Shown here in pieces: positions 7,327-17,300 of a DNA stretch of 37,144 nucleotides. The stretch lies in the IMG/VR virus record IMGVR_UViG_3300037189_007545, positions 1 to 37,144 of that record; one strand, 5' to 3'. Each line of letters begins with the position of its first letter. Position 1 is the first letter of the stretch. This stretch comes from a virus. A program made the position numbers and the translations under genes. Below the pieces are notes generated by a model that was given only the letters and a program-made list of their open reading frames with translations, had not been told where the DNA came from and made no database searches.

Positions 7327-7770
7327 TTAGTTGCCCAGAAGTACCGGGATTAGTTCGCCCGCGGTGGACGAAGCGGCGAGTGCAGTTCCACAAACAACCT
7401 TTGGAGTTGTTGTGTATGATGCGTCAACAGTGAACTTAACTGCAGCACCTGCAGAGTCAGCAACAATTCTGTCACCAGCAGCAATGTTGGTGCTTGAAAC
7501 ACCTGCGCCAGTAACAACAAATGAGACACCAAAGATACCAACAGTTGCAGCAGCACCTGTGTTCTGTGGCTTGTTCTGTAGTACACCAATAACGCGGTCA
7601 GTTGCAGCAGTTGCTAGACCAGCAGTCTTAGCGCCTGTTACCTTGACAAAGCAGTACTGCTTGCCATTATTTGGATCAGCAGATCCTGGAAGACCAGGAA
7701 CGCCTGTGTAAATTCCAATGCTGCTGTCTGCAGCAAGGGAAATGCTTTTTAAGCCCTCTTCAAACGCCAT
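7327..7770 (-). CDS. Capsid decoration protein (DUF2190-like)
   Basis: The product has 147 residues rich in Ala, Gly, Thr and Val. Features are VTGAKTAGLATAATDRVIGV followed by LQNKPQNTGAAATVGIFGVS, then AGDRIVADSAGAAVKF and a C-terminal GTALAASSTAGELIPVLL. The 'A-x-D-R-V-I-G-V-L-Q-N-K-P' pattern and the single small beta-barrel with 'AGD-x-I-V-A-D-x-A-G-A-A-V' match the DUF2190-type capsid-associated proteins that sit beside major capsid genes. It probably stabilises the head as a surface trimer. The ribosome binding site is weak, and the gene starts a few bases after the previous stop. Confidence 0.75.
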   Translation of the reverse strand: MAFEEGLKSISLAADSSIGIYTGVPGLPGSADPNNGKQYCFVKVTGAKTAGLATAATDRVIGVLQNKPQNTGAAATVGIFGVSFVVTGAGVSSTNIAAGDRIVADSAGAAVKFTVDASYTTTPKVVCGTALAASSTAGELIPVLLGN

Positions 7771-7774
7771 GAGT

Positions 7775-8752
7775 TTATCGTCCGTTCTCTGCTAGGTAGG
7801 CGTCATACGCCGATGGATTTGCTTCAAACATAGCTGTGAAAGCTTGTTCGTAGGTTGCATCTGACTTGCCAACAAATTCGGAAGCTAATCCGTTTACTGT
7901 GTCAAGTACAGAATTATTTGAGGATTCACCAACATAGCCAATTTCGTTGTACAACGAATCGCCAATGCTTGAGAATAGTTCGTCAAGAAGATCTAACTCT
8001 TCTTCGGTAAGTGCCTCAGCGATGCTTTTTAGAATCGGTCCAAAAACTTCTGCGGAAACAGGAAGATTGTATTCAGCAGCTTTTGAGATGAATGCATCGG
8101 TGACGCGAGCGTCTTCGATTGCAGCAGCATACTCTAGTGCTTCTACGGCCTGTGCCTTAGCAATTTCGACTTCATCCATTGCTTTTGCAATGATTGCTTC
8201 GCGATCATATTCAGTGACCGCCTTGCTGAGCTCTTCAAGGATTGAATCGCCTAGGCTCATCTTGTCCTGCTTTCCGACCGATCCGGCCATGTAACCGCCA
8301 GCACCTATACCAGCGCCAGCACCGGCAAGAGCTTTGCCGGGATTCTTTTTTGCCCATTCGCCAGCCTTGGACTGCTTAAGCATGCCCATCTTATCCTGAG
8401 CGGCAAACTTGGCTTTAAATGCATTACGTGCAAAAGGATTCATTGCTTTTTCAACGTCATCATCTTCTGCATCTTCTGCATTATTTTCAAAATCTTCATT
8501 TTCATCTTCAACAAAAACGTATTCGTTACCTTCGTTGTCAAAAACAACATCGCCATTTTCCAAAGCATCGGTATCTACTGCTACGCCATCTGCGTCGTAA
8601 ACTTCCACGGCTTCATCAGCCATAGATTCCTCCTCATTAACGCCCGTGTCATTTTTGGCAAAGGCAATAAGACCGTGCTGATTAGCCGGCCGATCTACTA
8701 CTGAAACTTCATCGATTTCAATATCGAATAGTTTTTTAATGTTTCGATTCAT
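7775..8752 (-). CDS. Scaffold-like head protein with VDRPAN motif
   Basis: The gene encodes 325 residues. The N-terminus LFDIEIDEVSVVDRPANQHG carries the E-V-S-x-V-D-R-P-A-N motif found at the end of phage prohead protease domains and in scaffold-linked head proteins. Residues 40-100 are very acidic (VEVYDADGVAVDTDALENGD and repeated Glu/Asp/Asn). Residues about 105-170 are basic and Gly/Ala-rich (KNPGKALAGAGAGIGAGGYM), resembling the nearby Gly/Ala-rich proteins. The remainder is acidic and helical, ending DATYEQAFTAMFEANPSAYD. The location just before decoration and major capsid genes fits a scaffold. I see no complete Ser/His/Asp protease triad here; protease activity more likely lies in the gene at 10544-11248. 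Confidence 0.6.
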   Translation of the reverse strand: MNRNIKKLFDIEIDEVSVVDRPANQHGLIAFAKNDTGVNEEESMADEAVEVYDADGVAVDTDALENGDVVFDNEGNEYVFVEDENEDFENNAEDAEDDDVEKAMNPFARNAFKAKFAAQDKMGMLKQSKAGEWAKKNPGKALAGAGAGIGAGGYMAGSVGKQDKMSLGDSILEELSKAVTEYDREAIIAKAMDEVEIAKAQAVEALEYAAAIEDARVTDAFISKAAEYNLPVSAEVFGPILKSIAEALTEEELDLLDELFSSIGDSLYNEIGYVGESSNNSVLDTVNGLASEFVGKSDATYEQAFTAMFEANPSAYDAYLAENGR

Positions 8753-8810
8753 GGTATTTCAATCTTCTTAGAATTTTTGTTAGTTTGCACCACTGTTAAG
8801 AAAAAATTTT

Positions 8811-9449
8811 TTAAGTCCATGGTTGATTCCTTACGTCTACTCCACGCTTGTATGCTCCAGCGCCCAAAACACCTGACGCTAATGCGCCAAGGCTTAGCAA
8901 TGCGCCCTTTTTGCCTTTTGGCTTAATAACCCTAGCACCTTCGCGGGCAAGTTGGCCGCGAGCCTTGTCACCTAGGTAGACCGCGCCAAGAGCGCCTCCT
9001 GCAGAATACATGCCAATACGGCGTTGGCGATCTGCTTCAGGATCAAAACGGCGCTGCGCCTTGTCAACAAGACTCTTGCCGTGACCGCTTAATCGAACAG
9101 CGCCTTCAGCCTTACTAATCATTGACATGTCATTTTTCTTGACTTCTCTAAATAAGACTCTATTTGTCACAAGATCTCCTCCAAGATTTGCTGCCTGTAA
9201 ACCTACTGCTCCGCCTGCTCCAGCTAAGATTAAACGTTTTTGAGCAGCAGAAGACAACTTAAGTTTGCCAGCCATACGGGATGTTACTGGACCAGCATTT
9301 TTTGCTGATGGATTTTTGAATGCTTTGTTTTTAGAAGCAGCAGCTAATGCTGCGCCACCAGCAGTGATACCCAAGACATTAGAAGCAAGGCCAACAGAAG
9401 CCTGTCGCTTCTGATAGCGTTTTTCCTCTGCGGTTAAGCGTTGGCTCAT
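8811..9449 (-). CDS. Basic Gly/Ala-rich head-region protein, paralogous group member 1
   Basis: The product is a 212-residue protein of high pI. Hydrophobic Gly/Ala segments (SVGLASNVLGITAGGAALAA; LILAGAGGAVGLQAANLGG; IGMYSAGGALGAVYLGDKAR; LLSLGALASGVLGAGAYKRG) alternate with Lys/Arg-rich spacers. Its start overlaps the upstream stop as ATGA, and AGGA lies eight bases before. I do not recognise a family. The pattern resembles internal virion proteins that enter the cell with DNA and cross membranes, which is inference. Similar proteins occur at 9446-10540, 17774-18940 and 20706-21272 and in the C-terminal half of 21273-23357. Confidence 0.7.
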   Translation of the reverse strand: MSQRLTAEEKRYQKRQASVGLASNVLGITAGGAALAAASKNKAFKNPSAKNAGPVTSRMAGKLKLSSAAQKRLILAGAGGAVGLQAANLGGDLVTNRVLFREVKKNDMSMISKAEGAVRLSGHGKSLVDKAQRRFDPEADRQRRIGMYSAGGALGAVYLGDKARGQLAREGARVIKPKGKKGALLSLGALASGVLGAGAYKRGVDVRNQPWT

Positions 9450-10540
9450 TGCGCGCTTCCTCTTCCAATTGGGCTATAAATCATTCTACGCGAATCAAAG
9501 AACTGGGCATTGTTCGTGCCTAATTTTTTAGCTTGACGGCGAGATAATTTTTGGCCGTATCCAGCAGCATTAGCACGAGCCATCAAAATACCAGCAGATA
9601 AACTTTCTACTGGAGAAATAGGGTTTCGCCTTATTGGGTAGTAACTTTCGCGCCATTCTCTAATGTTTTCTGGTAAATAAGGGTATTCCCTAATGTTTGT
9701 ACCTTTGGAAACATTAGATTTTTCTTTTTGTCGTGAAGCATTTGCTGCGGCAATGCCAGCAATGCTAGCAATACCTGCTGTGGCTGCAGCACCAGAAGGT
9801 CCCGCGTGCGTACGCGCTAGCACTCTTTTCATGCGTCCTCCCGGAAGATTTGTTGGGTAAGTTTTAAAGTAATTGCGCCATTCTTTTGATCCAGCAACTG
9901 GAGTTCCCTTTGGCAAATTTGATTTCTTTTTATGCTCATTAAGAATTGCTCTGCCTTCTGCGCCAGTCTTTTTTCTTTTAGATGTACGCCCAGCATATTC
10001 TTCGGATAATTGTCGTTCTAAACGACGCTCAATAGGCTTTAAAGAGTACCCAGCGCCTTGATAAGCAACACCAGCAGTACCAGCCGCAGCAAGACCTAAA
10101 TCAACATCTTTGCGTTTAACATCAGATTTATTAACAGAATAACGAGATCCAATGACAGTAGCCGGAACAGCAACTGCTAAAGAGCCACGCATAAACTTGC
10201 CACGAGTAGCAGGGGTCCAAGGCACGTTTTTGCGTTTTTCGCCCAGTTCAACAATACGTGCGCCCTTGCGCTTTCCAGCCATGCGGTTTTCGTACTGTCT
10301 TTCAATTTTTCGCTTAGGGCTATGTTCGCCTTTAGCAGGTGCTTTAATTTTATCTACAGGTTTACCCGTAGCGTCTAAGCCAAACTTTCCATTTTTAAGT
10401 TCAGAAAGTTTGCGGTCAATGTTGCGTTGATACATTTCATTTCGCTTGTTAGCGATACGATTTGTATTTACTGCAGCAATACCAGCCCCCGCACCCACAG
10501 CAAGGGATGCGTTGGCGGCGCGCTTAGACTGATCGGCCAT
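9446..10540 (-). CDS. Basic Gly/Ala-rich head-region protein, paralogous group member 2
   Basis: The 364 residues begin QSKRAANASLAVGAGAGIAA and continue NTNRIANKRNEMYQRNIDRK, closely like the start of the 388-residue protein at 17774-18940. Basic spacers (KGKRKGAR-like runs, KRKIERQYENRMAGKRKGAR) separate hydrophobic patches (SLAVAVPATVIGSRY; VDLGLAAAGTAGVAYQGAGY; GAAATAGIASIAGIAAANAS). The C-terminus is Arg-rich (SRRQAKKLGTNNAQFFDSRR). The stop overlaps the next start. No enzyme motif is visible. It is probably a minor head or ejected protein, inferred from gene order between the protease and scaffold-like genes. Confidence 0.7.
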   Translation of the reverse strand: MADQSKRAANASLAVGAGAGIAAVNTNRIANKRNEMYQRNIDRKLSELKNGKFGLDATGKPVDKIKAPAKGEHSPKRKIERQYENRMAGKRKGARIVELGEKRKNVPWTPATRGKFMRGSLAVAVPATVIGSRYSVNKSDVKRKDVDLGLAAAGTAGVAYQGAGYSLKPIERRLERQLSEEYAGRTSKRKKTGAEGRAILNEHKKKSNLPKGTPVAGSKEWRNYFKTYPTNLPGGRMKRVLARTHAGPSGAAATAGIASIAGIAAANASRQKEKSNVSKGTNIREYPYLPENIREWRESYYPIRRNPISPVESLSAGILMARANAAGYGQKLSRRQAKKLGTNNAQFFDSRRMIYSPIGRGSAQ

Positions 10541-10543
10541 AAC

Positions 10544-11248
10544 TTACGAAATGGTTTCTTTACGTTTTCCTCGGCCGTGAATTGAAAAGCCAGTAACTTC
10601 GCCCTTTTTAACTTTTTCCCAAGCTTCGTCATCGTGGATTTTATAGCCAACCCACCAGCCAACAGGTGTATCTTCAGGAAGATTCATCTTTTCAATCTTC
10701 TCTGGAGTCATAACAAAAGACTCAATCATGTCGCCAGCGTGGAATGGCTGATCGCCATCTCGCTTATGCTGGTGGCCACCCTTACGTGACTTTAATACAT
10801 AGTCGTAAGCAGCCTTTTCAATTTCTTCAGGTGAAATCCAATCACCTTGTCTGTCAACAATAGGCTGTCCGTCAATCTCAACAATTGATGCCCATCCAAA
10901 AACCTGTCGCTTGTCTTCATCAGACTTAGCAAATTCGCCAGACCAAGTTACATCAAAGCCATCTTCGTCTGATTTTTCAACGCCAGCCATTGTATTGTCA
11001 ACTGTTTTTTTAGGAGAGCGCATTACAAAACTACCGCGCTTAGCCTTTTTTGGCTTTTCGTGGGTAGTCATGTCCGGTGAAGATGGGGACATCTTTGAAA
11101 TGCCATCCTTGGTATACATGAATTCCCAGATATCTTCGGCATGCACTGCATCGCCAAATAACGTTTTACACAATTCTGTAAAACCTGGATCTATTTCGTG
11201 CAATGCTTTAACAACTCGTAGGGAATCCACAGAGCCTCCTGAAATCAT
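10544..11248 (-). CDS. XkdF-type phage serine protease (prohead protease)
   Basis: The protein has 234 residues, with a strong GGAGG ribosome binding site and an ATGA overlap with the upstream gene. The C-terminal 120 residues carry the XkdF pattern: VFGWASIVEIDGQPIVDRQG, DWISPEEIEKAAYDYVLKSR, GDMIESFVMTPEKIEKMNLP, PVGWWVGYKIHDDEAWEKVK and a final GEVTGFSIHGRGKR. The family is described as a putative phage serine protease acting in head maturation; likely catalytic residues are in the GHQH and FSIHG segments, but I cannot prove which. Residues 1-110 are a linker with KKAKRGSF-like basic text and a small domain HEIDPGFTELCKTLFGDAVH. Confidence 0.85.
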   Translation of the reverse strand: MISGGSVDSLRVVKALHEIDPGFTELCKTLFGDAVHAEDIWEFMYTKDGISKMSPSSPDMTTHEKPKKAKRGSFVMRSPKKTVDNTMAGVEKSDEDGFDVTWSGEFAKSDEDKRQVFGWASIVEIDGQPIVDRQGDWISPEEIEKAAYDYVLKSRKGGHQHKRDGDQPFHAGDMIESFVMTPEKIEKMNLPEDTPVGWWVGYKIHDDEAWEKVKKGEVTGFSIHGRGKRKETIS

Positions 11249-13539
11249 TTTGTTCCTCCATTATGCCCTCTTTTGATGACGTAAGCATCAACCGCGGGAT
11301 TACTTGCTCTTTCTTGAAATCCTATTTCATATAGTTCAGATAAGTTTTCATCTTTACGTTTAGCTAATAGGTCTGCTAAACGACTAACATCTTCAAGTTT
11401 TTCAATTTTTGCGTCCCCAGATGCAAGTGCTTCAAAGTCGCTTTCTGATCCAATAATAATTTCATAAGGTTCTTCTGGATAAGGTACCCATTGGACTGTA
11501 TAAAATTCGCCCTGTGGAATGATTTCTAATTGGTAGATTAATCCATCATAAATTGGCTCTTGAGCTGTTTTATTTTTAATCTTAGATAAAGCAGATTCCA
11601 TTGCATTTGTAGGGCTTGTGTAAACCGCACCCTGCTCAAAAGCAATTGGCTTTGGGCCCTTTTGTTTTTCCTCATAAACATTGGCTGTGTCAAAATCAAG
11701 GATTAACGAGGAAATAATTGACGGATCGTTTATGTCTTCGCTGCCAAGCATAGGCGCTAATGGATAATTCTTGCTGTCAGTTAAAACGGAATTTAAGTGA
11801 TAATCGTTAGTAACGTCACTATCAGGACTATCTGGACTTATTAAAACACCAAATAACTGGTTAAAATCTAAAGGATTATTGCTTTGTACCATTGGGTAAA
11901 CGCGATTAGCAATCCTATTGCTTGCTCTATTGCTTATCTTTTCATTAACTTTAACTTGCTCTTTTTCAGCAAAAATATTTTTGTCTTGTGAAAAAACATT
12001 CTTAACATCAGATAATTTTTGAGAATCTGCTTGTCGTTCTTGTGTACCAATTTCACGCAAACGGTTAACTTGGTTTAATTTATTTAGCTTATCCAGTTTA
12101 ATTTGCGTTGCATTTTTACCAGCAAAACGTCCTATGTTATCGCGAGGATTTTCTTGATTAAATTCATAAAGTTCGGCGCCAGTAAGATTTTTGCCAAAAG
12201 TCCATTTTTCGTAATCGCTTAAATTATCGTGATTTGCTACATAATCTTCGGCAAAATCTCCGTCATTATCAAGCTGCATGTTAGTTGTAGGCAAATTAAA
12301 GTCTGTTCGCCCAATTTGAAAAGTGCCTACTGTATCGGTTTCATCTAACCTAAATCGGGCATTTTGGGCAATCTCTTTGCTCTGCAGTATCTTTCCGTGA
12401 CTTGGATAGTCTTCGCCCGTGTAAGTGATTGGAGTGTAATTAGTTCGCAGTAAAACGTATTCTTCGGTCAATTCTTGAACATTTGGAACAATAACATCAG
12501 CAAAATCCTTAAGATCATCTCGCGAATTAGCAAATAATGGCTTGCCTAAGCGACCGGCAACAAAGAACCCATTACCTTCGCGAATTGCCTTTAGGTCTTC
12601 TTTATGTAAAGCAATAAACAGCTCGGAAGGAACAATAACTGCTGGAAACGGCCCTGGACCCATAGGTTCGTCTACAGACCCTCCAAAACGCATAAAAGAA
12701 TCAAGATCGCGCTTTACATTTATGCGATTGCTAATTCTATTAGACGCCCTATTTGATGTTTTTTTATCAGCATTCTTTTCATTTCTGGTAAAAATATTAG
12801 TTACTGATGCTGCTTGAGCAAAGATATTTTTAGAATCTTTGGTCTGCTCTGGAGCAACTTGTCTAAGACGCTGAGTACGGTTTAAAGTGTTTAACCTGTT
12901 TAATTTATCTAATTTAGACTGATTAACAGCGTTTTTGTTCTTAAATTGCCCGTTTGGGTTTCGTGGATGATCTTCTTCATTAAATTCTCTGTCTTGCTTA
13001 GAAATTAGCTCATTATTAATTTGAGATTCACGATTGCCTACAGCAGAGGCGTAATCCATCAATGCTCTATCTGCGTAATCTGCTCTGACAATTGGGCTAA
13101 CGGAAGCAGATTTCATAACATTTGCGTAGCGCCCTAGTCTTTCAATTGGCACGCCATGGACTTCAGAGGCTCTTTCAACGGCATTTGGCCAAGCCATACC
13201 GGTTGCAGTCCATGTAGTAAGTAGCCGTTCAGTTGCCTCAGAAGCACGTTTATGGATGTCTTCTGCAAGCAGTTGACCATAACGATCAGATGAGCTACCC
13301 ATAATTGGACGAGTTGCGTTGCTTAACGCTTTGGCTATAGGTGCCAAATCAAGCCCGTCAAGAGCCTCACGCACGACTTTTTGGTCTACTAGTGTCTGAG
13401 TAGCAAGTGGTCTTAAAATGCCCATAGCGAGCCCGTGGTAGCCCAATAAAGCCGTTCCAACGCCATTTACTACATCTGAATCGTCAACTGACTTAAGAAC
13501 TACCTCAGAACTATCAGGGTTAGCCCACCAACGACTCAC
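11245..13539 (-). CDS. Minor head protein with internal duplication of an Asn-rich module
   Basis: This 764-residue protein starts with GTG at 13539, overlapping the ATPase stop as GTGA. Residues 1-180 are helical (GTALLGYHGLAMGILRPLAT; GQLLAEDIHKRASEATERLL; VHGVPIERLGRYANVMKSAS) and look like a minor capsid or head morphogenesis domain. A module of about 90 residues occurs twice, at 185-275 and 459-547: EFN-x-E-(D)-H/N-P-R-(N/D)-x-x-G-(Q/R)-F, then KLDKLN(R/K)LN, NIFA, and ISNRASNRI. Between and after are mixed alpha/beta domains, about 280-455 and 548-764, of unknown type. R-D-x-x-G-R-F linker motifs are common in phage structural proteins. Function beyond the virion is unknown. Confidence 0.7.
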   Translation of the reverse strand: MSRWWANPDSSEVVLKSVDDSDVVNGVGTALLGYHGLAMGILRPLATQTLVDQKVVREALDGLDLAPIAKALSNATRPIMGSSSDRYGQLLAEDIHKRASEATERLLTTWTATGMAWPNAVERASEVHGVPIERLGRYANVMKSASVSPIVRADYADRALMDYASAVGNRESQINNELISKQDREFNEEDHPRNPNGQFKNKNAVNQSKLDKLNRLNTLNRTQRLRQVAPEQTKDSKNIFAQAASVTNIFTRNEKNADKKTSNRASNRISNRINVKRDLDSFMRFGGSVDEPMGPGPFPAVIVPSELFIALHKEDLKAIREGNGFFVAGRLGKPLFANSRDDLKDFADVIVPNVQELTEEYVLLRTNYTPITYTGEDYPSHGKILQSKEIAQNARFRLDETDTVGTFQIGRTDFNLPTTNMQLDNDGDFAEDYVANHDNLSDYEKWTFGKNLTGAELYEFNQENPRDNIGRFAGKNATQIKLDKLNKLNQVNRLREIGTQERQADSQKLSDVKNVFSQDKNIFAEKEQVKVNEKISNRASNRIANRVYPMVQSNNPLDFNQLFGVLISPDSPDSDVTNDYHLNSVLTDSKNYPLAPMLGSEDINDPSIISSLILDFDTANVYEEKQKGPKPIAFEQGAVYTSPTNAMESALSKIKNKTAQEPIYDGLIYQLEIIPQGEFYTVQWVPYPEEPYEIIIGSESDFEALASGDAKIEKLEDVSRLADLLAKRKDENLSELYEIGFQERASNPAVDAYVIKRGHNGGTK

Positions 13540-14345
13540 TGTTTGACCATCTTCCCTTTTTGCACTTGCACAATGCCAATCTTGCTTGCTGCAACTTTAA
13601 CATCTTGTGAGGTGAACTCGCTAATAGCCTTATCCGTGGCGTTTTGGCCTGCTAAGCGTGTGGCGCGTGCCTTAATTAGCGCATCGTGAAGGTTACGTAC
13701 ACCACGAGCATTTTCAGGTGGATTTTTCTTTGCTAAAGCCGAAACAACGCTATTTAGAGTCTTTCCTGTCTTAGGATCAGCAACTCGATCTTGATTGCTT
13801 TGCATCATAGTGCCAAGAATTTGTGATTGTTCTTTAGCAGAGTAGTCAGGGAAATTAATAGTGCGAGGGAAACGACTAGCAAAACCAGGGTTGATAGATA
13901 TCAAATTCTGCATTTGCCTTGGGTAGCCAGCAATAATGACAACCGTATCGTCTTTATTCTCTTCCATTAGTTTCATGATTTGATTAGCAGCTCTGCGACC
14001 GTATTCGTCATCCGCAAGTGTGTACGCTTCATCAATAAACAAAACGCCACCCTTAGCCTGCTTAAATACTTCAGTAACATTGCTTTCGATCTTATTTGCG
14101 TACTCTCCAACCCAAGCACCCTTATCAATAGCCATAAACTTATCCGTAGGTAAAATACCCAAAGCGTTATATAGTTTGGCAACATCAGCAGCAATTGTAG
14201 TTTTACCAGTACCTGGATTACCACTAAATACAAGATGATTAGTTGTTTGCTGAACAGGCAAACCTAATTCTTCACGGCGCTTATTGTCAGAAGCAAGATT
14301 GACTAAATCTTCAATTTCACCGGCAACCTCTTGCATACCTACCAT
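13536..14345 (-). CDS. CbbX/EccA-type AAA+ ATPase, probably made as a frameshift fusion
   Basis: The 269 residues from the first ATG form a complete AAA+ module. Walker A is GNPGTGKT (42-49), a pore-loop-like AWVGEYANKIES follows near 77-88, Walker B is VLFIDEA (101-107), sensor 1 lies in VVIIAGY (135-141), and the arginine finger is R158 in NPGFASRFP. The order and wording match the CbbX/SpoVK/EccA group, ring ATPases that remodel or move protein substrates. There is no ribosome binding site before the ATG at 14345. The same frame is open upstream to 14504 with no ATG, GTG or TTG, and it meets a CCCAAAA slippery site of the overlapping 1127-residue gene. The extension reads as a Ser/Pro/Thr linker plus VNKVNQITTKIRS. 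Confidence 0.85.
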   Translation of the reverse strand: MVGMQEVAGEIEDLVNLASDNKRREELGLPVQQTTNHLVFSGNPGTGKTTIAADVAKLYNALGILPTDKFMAIDKGAWVGEYANKIESNVTEVFKQAKGGVLFIDEAYTLADDEYGRRAANQIMKLMEENKDDTVVIIAGYPRQMQNLISINPGFASRFPRTINFPDYSAKEQSQILGTMMQSNQDRVADPKTGKTLNSVVSALAKKNPPENARGVRNLHDALIKARATRLAGQNATDKAISEFTSQDVKVAASKIGIVQVQKGKMVKQ

Positions 14346-14380
14346 TGAACGAATCTTGGTAGTAATTTGGTTGACCTTAT

Positions 14381-17300
14381 TTACAGAAGCGGAAGACCCA
14401 ATTTGCGGCGTTGTTGAACTTGGATTGATAACGGATCGCTCTTGCTCACGACTCGAACCTGTCGGGACAAGCGCCCCGCTAGGTTTTTCTGAACTTTTGG
14501 GGCCTCATCACCACCAGCCTTAGGTATTTCAGACAAATAGTTATAAGCAGTTAAGCCAGACCAAGCATTTTGTATGTCTCGTGCGCGAAGCGTCAAACTA
14601 TCTTCATTAACGGCTTTTATGTTAGATGAAAGAGATTCACCAAGTGCGCGCTTAGCCAAATCATCATCAATTTCTGATTCATATGCCAAGTCCGATAAAT
14701 CTTCTTGTTTATTTTCTTCTGCAGCAGCTAAGCGCATTGGCTTAACGCCAGACTTTAACTTATTCAATGCATTAACTAATTCACTAGCATTAGTCGCTAA
14801 GTCTTTGTTGCTTGGAATTACTGAGCCTGCGCCTAAATCAACAGCAGCGCTGTAAATACTGCTATTTGACTGGAAGTAATTCATAACTTCTGAAGCGTCA
14901 GTAAAGTTTTGAACATCTGGCAAAAGTTGTGGAACTGAACCTGTGTGGAATGCTCCATCACTATTAGGTGCTACAAATGGCTCGCTGTAAGAAATCATAT
15001 CTTTTAGAGAGTTACCAAAATCTGTAACTTGCTTAACTGCATCATCTAAAGAATTAGCACCCAATGGAATAAAGCCAGCGCCAATGTATCCGCTATAAGC
15101 GCGGTTAATTGCAGCGCGCACATTTTCAGGATCTGATAGTAATCCTGCAACGCGACTAGGATCTGACTCAAATGCTTTTGTTGCCGCTCCTGGCTTAATA
15201 TTGTTGTTTATTAAGAAAGCAGTTGCGGTTATATCGTCTTCTTTAACTGTATCCCATTCGGTTGACTCATCCATATTGATGCTAGGTTGGCCCATTGCGC
15301 TAACAGTATTAGTTTCAAATTTCTTAAATGCCGTATTAGCCTCTGTCATTTTAGAACGACCAGAGCGCTGAATAACATCTACAAGATTGCTCTTAGGTAG
15401 TGGTGCTGAAGTACGAGTTGCAGTTGTCGCTACAGAAGTATCAGTTGCTGCAGTAGTGGCAGTAGTTGGCTCTTCAGTTTCTTCCATTCCAGCCTTTGGC
15501 TGAACACCTGCAGTTGTGCGGTATGTGCCTGATTTAACACGTTCAGCGCGTAATCCGCCTGGACGAACATAACCCTTGTCAGTAGAGCCAAGTTTCTGGC
15601 GAGCGCCAGCCTGACCGCCTTGGCGTAGGCCTTGTAAGAAACCGCCCTGAGCAGATGTTAAAGGTTGGTATGAAGCAGAACGAATAAAGTATGGGAATTG
15701 CTGTTGCAATGTTTGCAATGCTACGTCATAACCCTTTGCATTTAACCGTAGCTGGGAAACGCGCTTAGTTTGTTCTGCACTTACTAGTTCATCAAAAACA
15801 TCAGAAACTCTACGCTCTAAACGATCTTGTGAATACTTACGCCCTTCAAGTTCAACTTGCTGACGAGCTTGCGCCTCAAGTTCTTGTACTGTGTCATCAT
15901 CAATGTTTTGACCAGCTAGACGGCGTTGGCTCAATAGGCGTTCTTGAACGGCGCGGAATTCTTGTTCATCATTACCAGCAATTTGACGCGCCTGAGTATC
16001 AATCTTTGCTTTTTCAGCAGGAGTAATGTCTTGTACATACAATCCAGAATTTTCAACAGCATCGAGGATCTTGATGTACCGGTCATACATTTGACGTGCT
16101 TTATCTGAATTGGCACGTGCGCCTCGGAAATTAGGATCAAACTCAAGTGAGAACACACCAGAGGATGAAACTACCGTTGCCATGCGCGCACCCGTGCGAA
16201 CAGCGGTATAGATGTCTTCAGATGTTAAGCCGCCCTGTTGACGGGTGCGCACGTATTGTCCACCGCGTAAAGAATTAAGATTCTTTAAGTCAAATGGAAG
16301 ATAATGGTCATCTGTAAAGCCAACTGATTGAGTAATTACATCACCATCAGTGTCGATAATAACGCCTTGGCTAGGAAGTACCGTGCCAGCCTTTAGCGAA
16401 ACATCTGCTACGAATGGATCATCTGGAAGTGTGTCAAGTAAGTGACGCGCTGCAACATCAGCACGAACACGCATTGTTAATTCATCTGGTGTGTATGCAC
16501 CCCCGCGCGTACGCGAGAGAGTGTTCATTTGATTTTCTGCAGAGTTAACCACTACATCTTGTGTACCACTAGCCGCTTCATTAGCAAGTTTTTCAGCAAT
16601 GTCTCCACGAGGATCGTTTGCTGCAGCAGTTACTGCATTCATGCTTGGGCTATTGAATTGACGAATAAGAGCTAAATCTGGTTCTTTTTCTGTACCACGG
16701 TAACGGTAAGCGGCTTGCTGAACATAAGGACCAAGAACCTTTTCTGCTTCCGGACCAAAAGTTCCAACAAAACGAGCCATGTTGCCGTATTGGCTAGTTG
16801 GATCTATTTGCTGCATTACAGAGCCACCAGCAGCAACACGATCAAAAAAGCGACCTAAGCGGCTTTGTGATTCGGCTGAGTAGTTTCTATTTAGTGTCTG
16901 AGCAAGATTACCTAAGCGCTCATTATCTACCATTGCTACTTGCGCTAATGCTTGCCCGCCAACAACACCAAGAGTGTTATAGGCAGCAACCTTGTTTTGC
17001 ACATTAGTGTTTGCTCCAGGAGCAGCATCAATTTCAATAGAAACCAAATCGTCTTCTAGGTTCCATCCAGCAATGTCTGGTAGTTTTCCTGCCTTTATGT
17101 CTGTGGCAGAAATAACTTTTTGATAAGTAGGGCCGTCTGGTTCTTGAATATTCAAAAGCAAGTCAATGTCTTTACGATTTCCTGCAAAATTAGACAGCAT
17201 ATCGCCAACAATTTTATTTGCCTGCTCCCACTGACCTTGGTTAAGTTTTAAGCGGTCTTTTGCATCTTTATCAAGAGAATCATTGTACTGAGTTTGCTTG

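Noticed and set aside
8753-8810. AAAAAATTTTTT-containing spacer as a terminator
   Set aside because: The self-complementary A/T run has no loop and no GC stem, so it cannot act as an intrinsic terminator.
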